Origin: Cadophora sp. MPI-SDFR-AT-0126
Taxonomy: Eukaryota; Ascomycota; Leotiomycetes; Helotiales; Ploettnerulaceae
DNA length: 64,000 nucleotides
Assembly: GCA_020747065.1 (NCBI GenBank)
Contig: JAGMVK010000007.1
Coordinates: 434,001 to 498,000 of the forward strand
Direction of reading: 5' to 3'
The notes beneath the pieces were generated by a model. That model searched no databases. It worked only from the letters and a program-made list of their open reading frames with translations, and was not told the DNA's origin. Position numbers and translations under genes: made by a program. Positions 22,107 to 32,376 of the stretch are shown here, in pieces (the first letter of the stretch is position 1; each line of letters starts with the position of its first letter).

Positions 22107-23333
22107 CTAATTGACCTCCTCAGCCGCATGGAGGATCCTTGCCCAAGCCGCACAACCGATTAACGTTTTACACAAGTTCCCATGCTCGTCCCTCTCCTGC
22201 CCATTGACTGACAGCTCCTTGTTCACACCAAATTCCTGATTGAATCTCGCTCTCAGCTCTTCAGAAATGGAGTAGGGACAACTGCCCCGGAAATATAAGC
22301 CATCACTAGGATCGAACATGAATTCTTGTCCCCACGCAGCAATTCGGCGAATCTCGTTTCTCAATCGATCTGCCAGAGCATGTTTCGACAGCACCCGATA
22401 CCCATCTACCAAATGGTGCAAGAAGAATGAACTATCTGAGTACATCCGTTTCTGTGGGTCCTGAAGTGTGTGGTCGAACATAGAATTCTGGGGATTCAAA
22501 GCTGCCTCCGCAAGACTGACAGCCACTTTCAAATCGTCTGGGTTCTTGGACCGCTCGTAAAGCAGTGTGAATCCATGAATCGCAAATCCCGTGTTATAGG
22601 TCCATTTCATCTTGTTAATATTCGGGGAGCCATCTGCATTGAAAACCAGGCTATCCCAGATGAGTCCATCCTGTGGATCTCTCAGCGTAGCAATCAGCCA
22701 CTTCAGAGCTCTCTCCGCAAAAGCCGCCAACCTGTGGTCTTCCTCAATAGCACAAATCCTCAGAGCAGCAACAGCCGCTGGACCAGTCGAGCAAGCATTT
22801 CTACAATTCTGATTATTCGTATGCCATGGAACACCACCATCCTTTTGCGCAGAAGGCATGATCAGATCAGTCAATATGGTCTTGGCTTGCTGGAGGTACT
22901 TCTGCTCATGTGTTGCTTCGTATGCAGTAATCAGTGCTTGAGCTGCATGTGCATTGTCGTCGTAATAGATGTCTTCGTTCCCTGGAAACATCTTCCATGC
23001 ACAGAAGCCGTGACGCTGAGGATTCCAGTATGCTTGCAGGCATGATATTGCCTCATTGGTTTTCCGAGCCGGGAGAGTTTCAGCCATGGCGTGAACCATT
23101 ATTATCACTGGCCAGACGACATATCCAAAATGATCGTTTTCTCCCAACGTGCTTTCGGACTTGACTTTGGCTTGGAACTGATTGTTTTTGGCAGAGTGAA
23201 AATAGGAATATGTGTTCGCCGTGAGTTCTGTGGAGGTATGATTCGGCCCCAAGGGATGGCTGCTTTGTCCAAGACGCTGCTGTGAGGCGTAGTCCTCGGC
23301 TTTACTACGAATGTTCTTAATGAAGCCTCGCAT
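22107..23333 (-). CDS. GH76-like (alpha/alpha)6-barrel protein, no signal peptide
   Basis: Single exon, 408 residues. The core YYDDNAHAAQALITAYE carries the paired aspartates that are catalytic in GH76 endo-alpha-1,6-mannanases. It is followed by KYLQQAKTILTDLI, GGVPWHTNN, a CRNACSTGPAAVAALR segment equivalent to the 'N..S...' block, and KWTYNTGFAIHGFTLLYER, equivalent to the 'twtYnqG' block of the family. Typical fungal GH76 enzymes (Dcw1/Dfg5) are secreted and GPI-anchored. This one has no signal peptide or anchor and begins MRGFIKNIRSKAEDYAS, so it may be cytosolic. AGE-type epimerases share the fold and are the main alternative. Substrate unknown. Confidence 0.8.
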   Translation of the reverse strand: MRGFIKNIRSKAEDYASQQRLGQSSHPLGPNHTSTELTANTYSYFHSAKNNQFQAKVKSESTLGENDHFGYVVWPVIIMVHAMAETLPARKTNEAISCLQAYWNPQRHGFCAWKMFPGNEDIYYDDNAHAAQALITAYEATHEQKYLQQAKTILTDLIMPSAQKDGGVPWHTNNQNCRNACSTGPAAVAALRICAIEEDHRLAAFAERALKWLIATLRDPQDGLIWDSLVFNADGSPNINKMKWTYNTGFAIHGFTLLYERSKNPDDLKVAVSLAEAALNPQNSMFDHTLQDPQKRMYSDSSFFLHHLVDGYRVLSKHALADRLRNEIRRIAAWGQEFMFDPSDGLYFRGSCPYSISEELRARFNQEFGVNKELSVNGQERDEHGNLCKTLIGCAAWARILHAAEEVN

Positions 23334-24324
23334 TATGAGATGACCTTTGTAGCACTTGGCGAGAATATCGATGTGTTCTCAAAGAGAGGCGACAAGCGAT
23401 ACAATGATGACGAGGTTGTTGGGTTGTTTCATGGTGATGAGTCAGCAGTTCCGGGAACTAAAGTTTGATCTCCACAGCGTTCGCTACCAATCGAGGGGCA
23501 GTGGAGATGTAAACAAAACATGGAACATCGCTGGAACTGAGTATTACATCCCACGACTTCAGTCCTCGATCTCGCTCGAGACTCGAATTTACTTGTCTGT
23601 AGACTCACAACGGCTGACTTCTACAGTGCTCTCTTTCAATTTTGGATCCAGGAAAAGGAAGAACTGGCACGGGAATGGGTTACAGTGCTTGCTTCCGCCA
23701 TGACTCGATGATATCTTTCGATCCGGTTTCCTCAAGCAACAGAGCGGCAAAGTGTTGATAGCCAAGTCAGGCTTTTCGAGAACGTGGTTAGTGCAGTAGA
23801 TTTGAGAGTGATGCATGAGTGCATGAGCAGGCTTGGGCAAAGCAAAAATTTGAACTCAGTTCAATGAAGTCCCAGTCCTCCTCCATCCAGGGACTGCCTC
23901 TCCACGACGCAATGGAAAATTATTTGCATCATGTGATCAATAAAAGTGGTCTGATAATCACGTGTCGCAACACCTGTCCAAATTTCAGTTGCCAATGTCT
24001 TAGGTTCAAGCCGAGCCCGATAATAATGAATATCTAGCCAGTGGTAGGTAGATTATCTTCGCACGCGGCACATGCATGTGTCACAGAGCGCCCATCAGGT
24101 CATTCATTTCAGCCACGATCCCGCCTCGGTTACCATCACATGTCATGCACAGCACTTCAAATACGCAGCGGCAACAACATACCCCGCACTGCATAAGACG
24201 AGACTCAAAGTACAATATTATCTGCAAAAGCAATCCTTGTAACTCGTTAATTATCATTGCTACAATTTTGGCCATCAACATTAGTGTCAGAACTCAACTC
24301 TGGAAATACAGCCGAACCGCTTCC
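23334..24324. other. Intergenic between divergent genes
   Basis: About 1 kb separating the GH76-like gene (minus) from the TusA-DsrE gene (plus). It should hold both promoters. The reading frame of the TusA-DsrE gene is open back to 24076, including a hydrophobic stretch, so an N-terminal extension is possible but not favoured. Confidence 0.5.
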
Positions 24325-25029
24325 ATGGTGGGCAAAGTCATGGAATTCGAAGCTACGCGCCCAAAGTTCGTCGATGGGCGACACTGCGTGTCTTCACCTA
24401 TAATCGTCGCTCTCCTGCTCCGCAAACTCAATCCAATGAATCCAGAAGATATGATCGAGTTAGCAATCAAGAACAACAAAGGAATATTCCATGACATTTG
24501 TCTGTGGTGCGAGAGGACGGGCAATCGCTTAATCACAAGTGAACATACGAGTGAAGATGAAGACATCCACTGTATTATCCAAAAGGGAGAGGGGAGAGCG
24601 AAGACTAAGAAGATAGTTGTTGTGATGTCCACGGCGAATTTGAAGGTTAGTGTGGGATTGTTGGAGAAAGCCATTGGGGGATGTGTGCTGGGTATGGATG
24701 TCAGTTTGTTCTTTGAGGGAACAGGGGTCAGGTTACTCCAAACTGGATATCGCGCTCGATGTCAGGGCATTTTTGGTACATTTCGAACGAAGAAGATCGA
24801 GGATGAGTTGAGAAGGGCTAGAAAGCTTCTGCCAAAACACGCAATTGAGATGCTGGAAGAGCTGGGGGCCAACTTCTTTGTGTGTGGAGCTTCATTGGAG
24901 CGTCTCAGGGTAGAAGAGGAGGAGATCTCTGTTGCAAAGTATGAGATTGTGTCGGGTATCAGGCTGATTGATCTCCTGGCTCGGAGCGATATCAATTTGT
25001 TCACGGGAGGGGTGTTCAAGAGACCGTAG
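24325..25029 (+). CDS. TusA-DsrE two-domain protein, bacterial-type
   Basis: From the ATG at 24325 (CCATGG context) the product is 234 residues without introns. Residues about 8-85 resemble a TusA/SirA fold: FVDGRHCVSSPIIVALLLRK, then a beta strand, then DICLWCERTGNRLI and an end strand. The CPxP motif of active TusA is replaced by CVSSP, so the sulfur-relay cysteine is shifted or lost. Residues about 95-230 resemble the DsrE/DsrEFH-like domain of bacterial YrkE-type proteins: IVVVMSTANLKVSVG, GMDVSLFFEGTG, ELGANFFVCGASLERL with a conserved cysteine, and a final DINLF strand. In bacteria such domains are fused to rhodanese or CoA-disulfide reductases and handle persulfide sulfur. Fungal origin by horizontal transfer is inference. 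An upstream in-frame ATG at 24076 would add 83 residues. Confidence 0.75.
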   Translation: MVGKVMEFEATRPKFVDGRHCVSSPIIVALLLRKLNPMNPEDMIELAIKNNKGIFHDICLWCERTGNRLITSEHTSEDEDIHCIIQKGEGRAKTKKIVVVMSTANLKVSVGLLEKAIGGCVLGMDVSLFFEGTGVRLLQTGYRARCQGIFGTFRTKKIEDELRRARKLLPKHAIEMLEELGANFFVCGASLERLRVEEEEISVAKYEIVSGIRLIDLLARSDINLFTGGVFKRP

Positions 25030-25745
25030 ACTTTTTAACAAAATCGTAAATCTCCAAACATTCGTACCCAAGCCTCGGAGCGACTCTCTTTACAGGACAG
25101 TAATGACGGATATACATGTTTGTGTGTGAATGTAGGACTTCGGACGACTTTGTTTCTGTAAGAAGCTGTTGTGCCGAAGCCAGAAGCGTTGTGAAGATCC
25201 CGAACCGGATCCCGCGACAGCGGATACTTCACCCAAACCAACGTCCAACAAACTCATCGCCAGCTTCACCACTTCTCCTTTACGGACCATTAACTACCGT
25301 ACTGATATGTTATTTCGCTGTTAGTGGCACGATCATGGAGAAACTTACGGGTGGCCTGCATAGGATTGATCGTATGAGAAATGTATTGAACAATGAAGAT
25401 GTACTCCTTGTTGGAGACAGGCGAGGGTGTTACTTTCAAAGAGGGGAGCAGGGGGAGCCTGTGGGCCATCTAAATGCTGATAGGGAACGGTATTAGGGAA
25501 CTATGAGGGCGGTTTGGGATGGAGAGCGGGATGGCATGGCCAAATCAAAGTTGTGAGGTCTGATGACGGCGCCGATTGCGATTTGTGAAGACAGGGAAGA
25601 GAACAGTGCGTTGGTGAATTCCAATTCCAATTCCAGTTTCGATACAATTTATTTACATCTCGTCAAATCGTGGCTCTCTGCTAAAGTACAATACAGAAGT
25701 ATGAGAAGAAGGTTTGGACCACACTCCGCCAAGCCTACAGAACAC
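25030..25745. other. Intergenic between convergent genes
   Basis: About 700 bp between the TusA-DsrE gene (plus) and the GEgh16-type gene (minus). Open frames exist but show no motif or splice support. Confidence 0.5.
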
Positions 25746-26824
25746 TTAAGCTGCGAAGTTCAAGGCACGACGGTTATTGTTGCGGCCAAATCCAAATCCA
25801 TTTCCGCCTCGTCCATTGCCATTCGTGGCAGCATTGCCATTGGTAGCAGCGTTACCGTTTCCATTTGTCGCAGCATTTCCATTGCCATTCTTGGCCGTAG
25901 CACCATTTCCATTCTTGGTAGCCGCATTGCCATTTCCCTTGCCCTTTCTTCCGGTGGCTGCAGTGTTCTTTGCAGCCGCAGCCGTAGTTGTGGCAGCTGC
26001 GCCACTGATAGCAGCTGGAGCAGTAGCTAGGGCTGCAGAATCAATGTCGAGAAGTGCGTCTGCGATTTCGACACCTTGGTCATCGACAGTAGCGGCGGCG
26101 GCGTTACCCTTGTTGGCATCAGCGAGGTCGAGTTGGTTCTGGTTGACTTGTGCCAGAACACCTGCGAGAGTCTGAGCTGTGTCGATAGTGTTGGCTGAGT
26201 TCTCGCTAGCGGTGGTGTCGGTTTGTTGGACTGCGAAACAGCCTCCGAATGGACCTGCTGCGGCTGAATTGAAGCAGCGGACTGTACAGACATTTCCCGT
26301 CGAAGCTATCGAATGTTAGTGCCTTGTCATTCTCAATGCTCGGGAAACTTACCTCCGATACAAGCCATGTCAGCGGGCATGGTAACAGAGAGGTTGATGA
26401 TCCCATTCTTTGCTGCGGACTCGGTAACAGTCAGGTTCGTCTGGCCATTAAATCCATTGGCGTTTCCCTTGAGATCCATATCACAGGTGTATGGTCCGGC
26501 CCCATTCGCATCGACCTGGTTGATAGCAACAGCAACCTTGCTTCCCGATGTGACAGACGTGACAGTCTTGGCGAGTAATTGACCCTCGGTCTGCTCGCCA
26601 ATATCGATGTTACCTCCAAGTAAAGTTCGGCCACACTCGTTGACGACATTGGTGGTGATCTCATTCAAGTTGATGATATTGGCATCATTAGCGGTGAGAT
26701 CGACTTGGAGCGGCAAGCTGGCCGGTGATCCCTTAGTTCCTTGCGCGGACTGGATGACTCCTTGGGCTGAGGCTACCGAGACAACGGCTGGTGCCCAGCA
26801 AAGCATCTGAATTAAAGAAGGCAT
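25746..26824 (-). CDS. Secreted GEgh16/MAS3-type virulence-associated protein
   Basis: Two exons, 26353-26824 and 25746-26305, joined by a 47-nt intron (GTAAGT donor, CTAAC branch). The product is 343 residues. Residues 1-20 are a signal peptide ending VASA. The body matches the Egh16/MAS family first found as appressorium- and haustorium-associated transcripts: QGTKGSPASLPLQVDLTAND, CGRTLLGGNIDIGEQTEGQ, PYTCDMDL, SVTMPADMACIGA, then GNVCTVRCFNSAAAGPFGGC after the splice. The C-terminal 95 residues are low complexity, rich in Ala, Asn and Gly with repeats of N-G-N-A-A-T. The family has been tied to host penetration in powdery mildew and rice blast; the molecular activity is unknown. ATG at 26824 is chosen because the signal peptide begins there. 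Confidence 0.9.
25785..25960 (-). repeat. Coding repeat of N-G-N-A-A-T type
   Basis: Tandem imperfect repeats of 12-18 nt (units such as CCATTGGCAGCAT on the plus strand) encode the Asn/Gly/Ala-rich tail of the GEgh16-type protein. Copy number is likely variable between strains. Confidence 0.8.
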
Positions 26825-28853
26825 TTTCGATGTCGTTGACGGGTAGGTTGATTGACTGATATAAAGTTTATGATGGTTGAAGATATTGAAACTTGAAAGG
26901 TGCACAGCACTGATGGGATGGAAAATAGAACGAATTAAAGGACGAACGAGAGAAATCAATCAGGCCAGCCGGCAATGTCAAAGAAGAAGATGAGTGAGAA
27001 AGGACAGAAGAAGAACGAGAAACGACTCGGAGGACATGGGACGATGCCCAAATATACCTCCCTCTGCAAACGGATGGCAGGCATGCCATGCGGCTCTTGG
27101 CAGGCGGCTCTCAAACATCATCGTCCTTGAAGCAAACGTGAAGTGGCGTGTGGGATGTGGATGACAGGCTAGAAAGAGAGCAAGAGAGGAGCAAAAATGG
27201 ATAAATGGCATACAAGAGGCAGATCATACTGAAGCATGGAACGGATGCCGTCGCGCGCAGGTGGAGCCGAGTGGATGCGCGCTGGGGGCGTCCTTGAGAA
27301 GAAGGTGGAACCGGTGGATCGACGTCGAGACGGGACCTTGTTTGGACGTTTGACGGATGCCGATGCATGTCCGTACGCTTCGCCTTCATCTACAATTACG
27401 CGCGGTTAGTGATATAGAAGTCAATTATACCCAGAGCAGAAACAGCCCTTCTCAGCATGTTATCGAAGTTCTAACGACGCAACTAGGCATGTATGTTTTG
27501 CAGGTTTTGAGTAGGTTGTTGTTTACACGTGACCTTCCCAACTGGGATCCCCTTTCCTAAGCGAGATGTTTGAAACGACAATTCGGCTCCATTCCTTGAC
27601 TCGTCTGATCCACAGTGGCCTGGGCAGCGAACATCCTCAAACATCACATCTTCGACGCCGCGCAAAGCTTAGGCTCGACAAGTCTTTCTTTCCTTCCAAT
27701 CCTTCCAGATGCGAGCCGGACTCACTTGACAAATTCATGAAGAATAAGATGTTTGTATCACTGTCTTGTGGGAATTGGGCCTTCCCTGACCGAACGGATC
27801 ATATCTGCTTTGTCCAGAAAACTCCGATGTAAACTGCCCGTATTCAGATGAAACCGCAATGGGCTGATTTCTGTTCCCCTTCCCCCGAAATCCCATTTGG
27901 GAATGCCGAAGGTGTCTAAGGGAAGCAGGATGGCGACATGACGTTCCGTCAACCCTGTACTGATCCACAGCTAGGAACCTAAACCCAGGGTCCGACCATC
28001 CATACCGGGTGATGTTGCATGATGCTCGAGCTTACCTCCGTATGGTTGATGTTCAATTTGCACAGGGCTGGCTTCTGCTTCTGCGAGGCTTGTTGGAATT
28101 TGGAAAGCTTCTGTTTGAGGGCGGGAAGCCTACCGGTACTCCGACTTTTCACTCTATATCCATCAGTTGATACTAATGTTTGAAAGTACTTTCCAGCTAG
28201 AGAGAGAAATGATTCTCGGCGATTGACAACGGTGCATTGGGTGTGTACTCGTGGAGACAATGAGGTCATTACATAAGCAAGGCGCTAATCTGGTTGGAAA
28301 CGTGCGTCTTCTCCTTGTTTCTGGTCTGCACAATACGCCGTCTTTATTCCCATTACAGCACTTGATCATGCACTTGGTCATCCCAAGCTTTCGGCAACGA
28401 AGCGACGCCGGGCATCATACGCTCGCCGGGTGCCAATGCTGTGTTTGAAGCTCGCCTCAATTGAATATCACTTCCAGCAGTCAAACCTAATTTGATCTTC
28501 GGACCTGTTCTCCCTAAATCACGTCCCAAAGCACACCTTACTGTATCGACTCCATCCGAACTTCCCTAAGTGAAGCGGTGATTAACTCTCTAACAGAGAA
28601 TATGACGTCCAAGAAGGCAACCTCCAAAAACTCTGCTCCGTGGTCAACGTCATGAACCCAGGGAACAGGCCATAACCATTGGCAGCCAGCTGCTCCGAGC
28701 AATCCTTCGAAAAGTCCCTGGCCGACCGATCATAACTTCTTGACTCAGCCAAGTATCTTCACCTTTCGAAAATTTCCTCAAACAGCATCGGATGAGTAGT
28801 CACAGCTGTTTGAATGCGAGGAGGGGGGGGTGTCTTTTTGCCAGATCCATATC
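26825..28853. other. Long intergenic region, no gene recognised
   Basis: About 2 kb between the start of the GEgh16-type gene and the end of the 823-residue orphan. Several open frames of 60-95 codons on both strands lack motifs and splice support. A small spliced gene could be missed here. Confidence 0.4.
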
Positions 28854-31325
28854 TTAAGTCACATCACCTGCGCCTTGATTTAGTTTGTCCGACGCTTTCT
28901 TCCTTGCTCGATTCAAACGTTGGTTCTTCTGGTGCCTGTTGTTGGCTTCTCGCTTTTTTTGTTTCTGTTCCTCTGTCTTGGGGAGGTCTTTCCATTCCTT
29001 TAGCCCGTGTTTTTCCGCAAGCAATTGTCGTCGTCTCGCTCGATTCGACTGTAAGGTGACATTAGAGCCAGGTAACAGAGTTGTATCTTCAGTAGGCAAT
29101 ATTGAGAATGTCGCCTCATCTTTGACGGATAGTCTGAGGGCTTCTGGAATATTTGCGGGCCCCCGGTTAGTTTCTGATTGAGAGGCGATTATTGGTGAGA
29201 CCAAGGCAGTCTTCTCGTTCAAAATCGTGGTACCGTCAGTACTTTGTGATGGCTTCGTTTCCACTGGATCGGGGCTATCGGCTGAGGTGGCAAGATCAGC
29301 CACCGGTATCCCTATTTTCCCTTCGACTTTCGCTACTGATCCAATTTCGTTTTCTTTTCCAGCCTCTTCTTCTCCTTGGTCGTCTCCTTCGTCTTCGACT
29401 TCTTTCACCCTCCCCATTTCGTCGTCCCACCAGAGATCATCGTTGTCATACTTCAGCAATTTCTCATTTATTGATCGACGAGCCTGTCTTTTGCATCTCT
29501 TCTTTCTCGCTGTGGGTGAAGATTTCCCCCTCATCGACATGACTCGTACCGATGACTGGGCAACTTCTCTAGACTTGTAAGTAGCGTCTCGTCGTAAAGT
29601 TTGTCTCCGCCAACAATGTAACGAAGAAGGGTCGAAATCGGGAGTTGCTGAAGTTGACTTTGCCGTAATTGATCCTTTTTTATTCGAAAGCAGAATCTTT
29701 TGATGTTTCCATGACTTGTTTGCTCCACCGCCGCCCCGGCCGGATCTAAAATCCTTGGCCATGGGAGTTACACACCTTTCGAATCGAGCCCATTGATCGT
29801 TCGATGTTGAATCAAAACGTGCAGAGCTGACAGTACTATACTGGCGCAGCATAAACGGTTCGTACGCTTGGAGGAATCTGGCTTGCGACGACGTCTTGTC
29901 ATGGGATGCGACACTACTTGTAAGAACCGTGGTTTGCTGCTGTCCCAAGCTCTGCCAGTGCTGCCATTTGGTTGAGACTTCCGCCCTCCAATGAAAGATG
30001 TGGTTTCCAGTGCACCATGGAACCCATTCTTTGCTCCAAACCCCCTCCTCAACCATAGAGAGCCATGGCCTGTCCTCATCCCACTCATTGACTTCCAAGG
30101 TCAAAACTCGATGTTCTTCCTCCCCAAGCAATCCTGTGCCATCTTTCAACGGCTTAGCGAGAATAAGTTCGGTAAGCTGTTCCTTTACTTGCTCCACCTC
30201 ACCATCTTGCCAAGTCGAATCTTCGTTGCATATCTCAAAATCCTCACTAGAGTTCCAGCAGTTCCGGGTGCCTGAGCACAGGTGATACCAGCTCCAGTCC
30301 TGAAGCTCATCTATAAGTGAGGGCCTTTTCTTCTTACCCTTCCATAACTCGCGTCGGGATCGGCCCCAAAGTCTTTTGTCTCGAAAATCCTCGGCTTCGT
30401 CTGACGATGCCACTTGACATATGACGGGATTCAGTGTTGACTTTCTGATTCGAGACTGATCGACTTCTAGCTTCTTATTAGGCAGTGCACTCTCCACACG
30501 AGGCTGTTGCGTTCTCGAGCTGTTTTCTCCCAACACAATATCCCGCCAAAAGATCCGTGTTTCTTTGAAGTAGAGCCAGCGATCCATTTGGTCGATCAAC
30601 GACTTGAACTTGTACTCAAAGTCCTCGCACTGGTCCCAGAACAGTAAATGATATCTTCTGAATATCTCCATTGCCTCCGTGAAGTCGAGAAGATTCAAGG
30701 CATATCGGTCAACTCGCCTGATGAGTTGTAGGAAGTTTTCGTCATCCTTAAGGCTGGAGGGGCTTCCCACAAGCATGATAGCGATGTCGGTGGCCATGGC
30801 ATAGCAGTACAGTAAAGGAAGTAATTGACCCTTGATCCGGGCTGGATCGGATCTGATGCGTCTTGAGATGACTCTAACCAGCACAAAAAAGAACGTTCTC
30901 AGCAGAGAACGTATGAAGATCTGTGGGAGATTACGTTGGGGCGACCTCCTGGACCCGGTACTCTGTCTTGTTGGCCTGTCACGGACTGGAGGACGGTCAT
31001 CGGATATCTGATGGGCCAGATTACTCTGAATTGGCGCACTAAGAACAAAGGATATCCCATGTAGCTGTGATTGTTTCCCGAGGTGTGCCAGTGATCTTTG
31101 TTGCCCGTCCAGAAGGGCATCAAATTTGTCTTTGCTTCTAGAAAATGATGCGCTGCATGTTCTTTCGGGGACCTGAGGGCCCTTCCGCCCAGATGCTGAA
31201 TAATGTTCAGCACTGGTTGTCTTCCCCTGAGAGATTTTCTTGTGCCTTCGGTAAGGCTGTGGATTGGGCGAGGAACTCCGCGTTGGCTTGTTTAGAAGAG
31301 TTGTACTATGCAATGATGATGGCAT
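28854..31325 (-). CDS. Large orphan protein, 823 residues
   Basis: A single open exon with no recognised domain. The N-terminal 150 residues are basic and Ser/Arg-rich. Residues about 165-310 contain an aromatic, helical stretch (QLIRRVDRYALNLLDFTEAMEIFRRYHLLFW) and several Trp-rich segments (WSWYHLCSGTRNCW, WSKEWVPWCTGNHIFHW). The C-terminal third is charged, with GDDQGEEEAGKE, and ends in a basic segment KREANNRHQKNQRLNRARKK. That segment recalls the basic region of bZIP factors, but no leucine zipper follows. It may be nuclear. The length of frame and codon use support a real gene. Start at the first ATG of the frame. Confidence 0.65.
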   Translation of the reverse strand: MPSSLHSTTLLNKPTRSSSPNPQPYRRHKKISQGKTTSAEHYSASGRKGPQVPERTCSASFSRSKDKFDALLDGQQRSLAHLGKQSQLHGISFVLSAPIQSNLAHQISDDRPPVRDRPTRQSTGSRRSPQRNLPQIFIRSLLRTFFFVLVRVISRRIRSDPARIKGQLLPLLYCYAMATDIAIMLVGSPSSLKDDENFLQLIRRVDRYALNLLDFTEAMEIFRRYHLLFWDQCEDFEYKFKSLIDQMDRWLYFKETRIFWRDIVLGENSSRTQQPRVESALPNKKLEVDQSRIRKSTLNPVICQVASSDEAEDFRDKRLWGRSRRELWKGKKKRPSLIDELQDWSWYHLCSGTRNCWNSSEDFEICNEDSTWQDGEVEQVKEQLTELILAKPLKDGTGLLGEEEHRVLTLEVNEWDEDRPWLSMVEEGVWSKEWVPWCTGNHIFHWRAEVSTKWQHWQSLGQQQTTVLTSSVASHDKTSSQARFLQAYEPFMLRQYSTVSSARFDSTSNDQWARFERCVTPMAKDFRSGRGGGGANKSWKHQKILLSNKKGSITAKSTSATPDFDPSSLHCWRRQTLRRDATYKSREVAQSSVRVMSMRGKSSPTARKKRCKRQARRSINEKLLKYDNDDLWWDDEMGRVKEVEDEGDDQGEEEAGKENEIGSVAKVEGKIGIPVADLATSADSPDPVETKPSQSTDGTTILNEKTALVSPIIASQSETNRGPANIPEALRLSVKDEATFSILPTEDTTLLPGSNVTLQSNRARRRQLLAEKHGLKEWKDLPKTEEQKQKKREANNRHQKNQRLNRARKKASDKLNQGAGDVT

Positions 31326-31884
31326 CTTCTGATAGGTGTATATATGTGTTCGAAGATTCCCATTTTAGTACGAAGTCTAAGGTTGTGACTGTTTCTTCGA
31401 CAGGGTGAGAGTGCTCGCTGGATGGCGATATGTCTGAGTGAGATGGGTAAGGCTGGCGGCTGGTAACGAGTAATCTTCGCGAGCATCAATCTCGAGGCGA
31501 TGAGGGGCTCCCTAATCCTTCCGATTTCGATTTCTTGGTTTCACTTTTATGGGAAACGGGGAATATAAGGGAATCTGATCAATGTATAGATCATTTAGAA
31601 GAGTTATAAAAGTTCAGGTTCAAGCATGTTTTATACTGCAGCCCTGATGATGTGGCTGTCACCAGCCGCCTGACAGGCTCTTGGCAATTTCAGCTCCCCC
31701 GACGAAGAAACCGAATTTTAGTGCTCTAGCTGGTAGCAATTAGGTCCAAATCGGATACAATGAGCATCAAAGATACAAATAGTGCTTGATATCATAGAAA
31801 ATACGAAACCCAATCCCGACATATAATTGACATATAATTCCATCGCCTAACCACTCCCCTGCAAACCTTCGATTCCCCAATTCG
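31326..31884. other. Intergenic, possible alternative 3' exon
   Basis: About 560 bp. The segment 31767-31880 on the minus strand could be an alternative last exon of the neighbouring small membrane-protein gene (acceptor TATAG, frame ending KHYLYL). Otherwise nothing seen. Confidence 0.4.
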
Positions 31885-32376
31885 CTATATCCATATCTCT
31901 GCAAGCATCGCCATCGATATGCCCAAATTGATACCATACGGTATAGCTTCCAGAACAAGATCCGAGGCTTTCGAAACAAACAGCATGCATACAAATATCA
32001 CAGCTAAGCTTGCCACTACTGAGAAGGGCAGTCTCAATCTCCTCTTCTCCTTGTCCCGTAACAATAATACTGTAGTGGTCACGAACCCTATACTACCCGC
32101 AGCCGAAAGAGAAATGGTTGTGAAGTTCGAAAAATTGTTCCCAGAGTCGACAAAGACTATGGAGCTCCTGCGACTTGCTGATGTGGCAATTGTCGATGCC
32201 CAGGAGCCTGCTACCAGAGAGAGATCAAGATAGCTGAACTTCGATGGAAGGGGTTTGAAGTCGGCTGCAACGCTCGGTCAGTAAAGCTCTTCTTCAGATG
32301 CAGGTTGCGAAAGTATACTTAGACATCTTTGATGCTTGCAGTGGGAACAGCTTGGTGTCTCCTTCTCGTCTGACAT
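31885..32376 (-). CDS. Small multi-pass membrane protein with N-terminal Cys motif
   Basis: Two exons, 32319-32376 and 31885-32264, joined across a 54-nt intron (GTATAC donor, CTGAC branch, GCAG acceptor), giving 145 residues. The start lies in a good context (GCAAATGTC). The N-terminus MSDEKETPSCSHCKHQRC has a CxxC-x4-C arrangement suited to metal binding. It is followed by four likely membrane helices (YLDLSLVAGSWASTIATSA; ISLSAAGSIGFVTTTVLLL; FSVVASLAVIFVCMLFV; YGINLGISMAMLAEIWI). A basic loop RDKEKRRLRL lies between helices two and three, which suggests that loop faces the cytosol. No family recognised. The last exon may instead splice at GTATGG (31943 region) to a frame ending at 31767. 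The gene is invisible to simple long-frame searches. Confidence 0.6.

Noticed and set aside
25563..26175. Long plus-strand frames rich in Ser/Ile or Pro/Phe/Ala
   Set aside because: They are antisense shadows of the repeat tail of the GEgh16-type gene on the minus strand.
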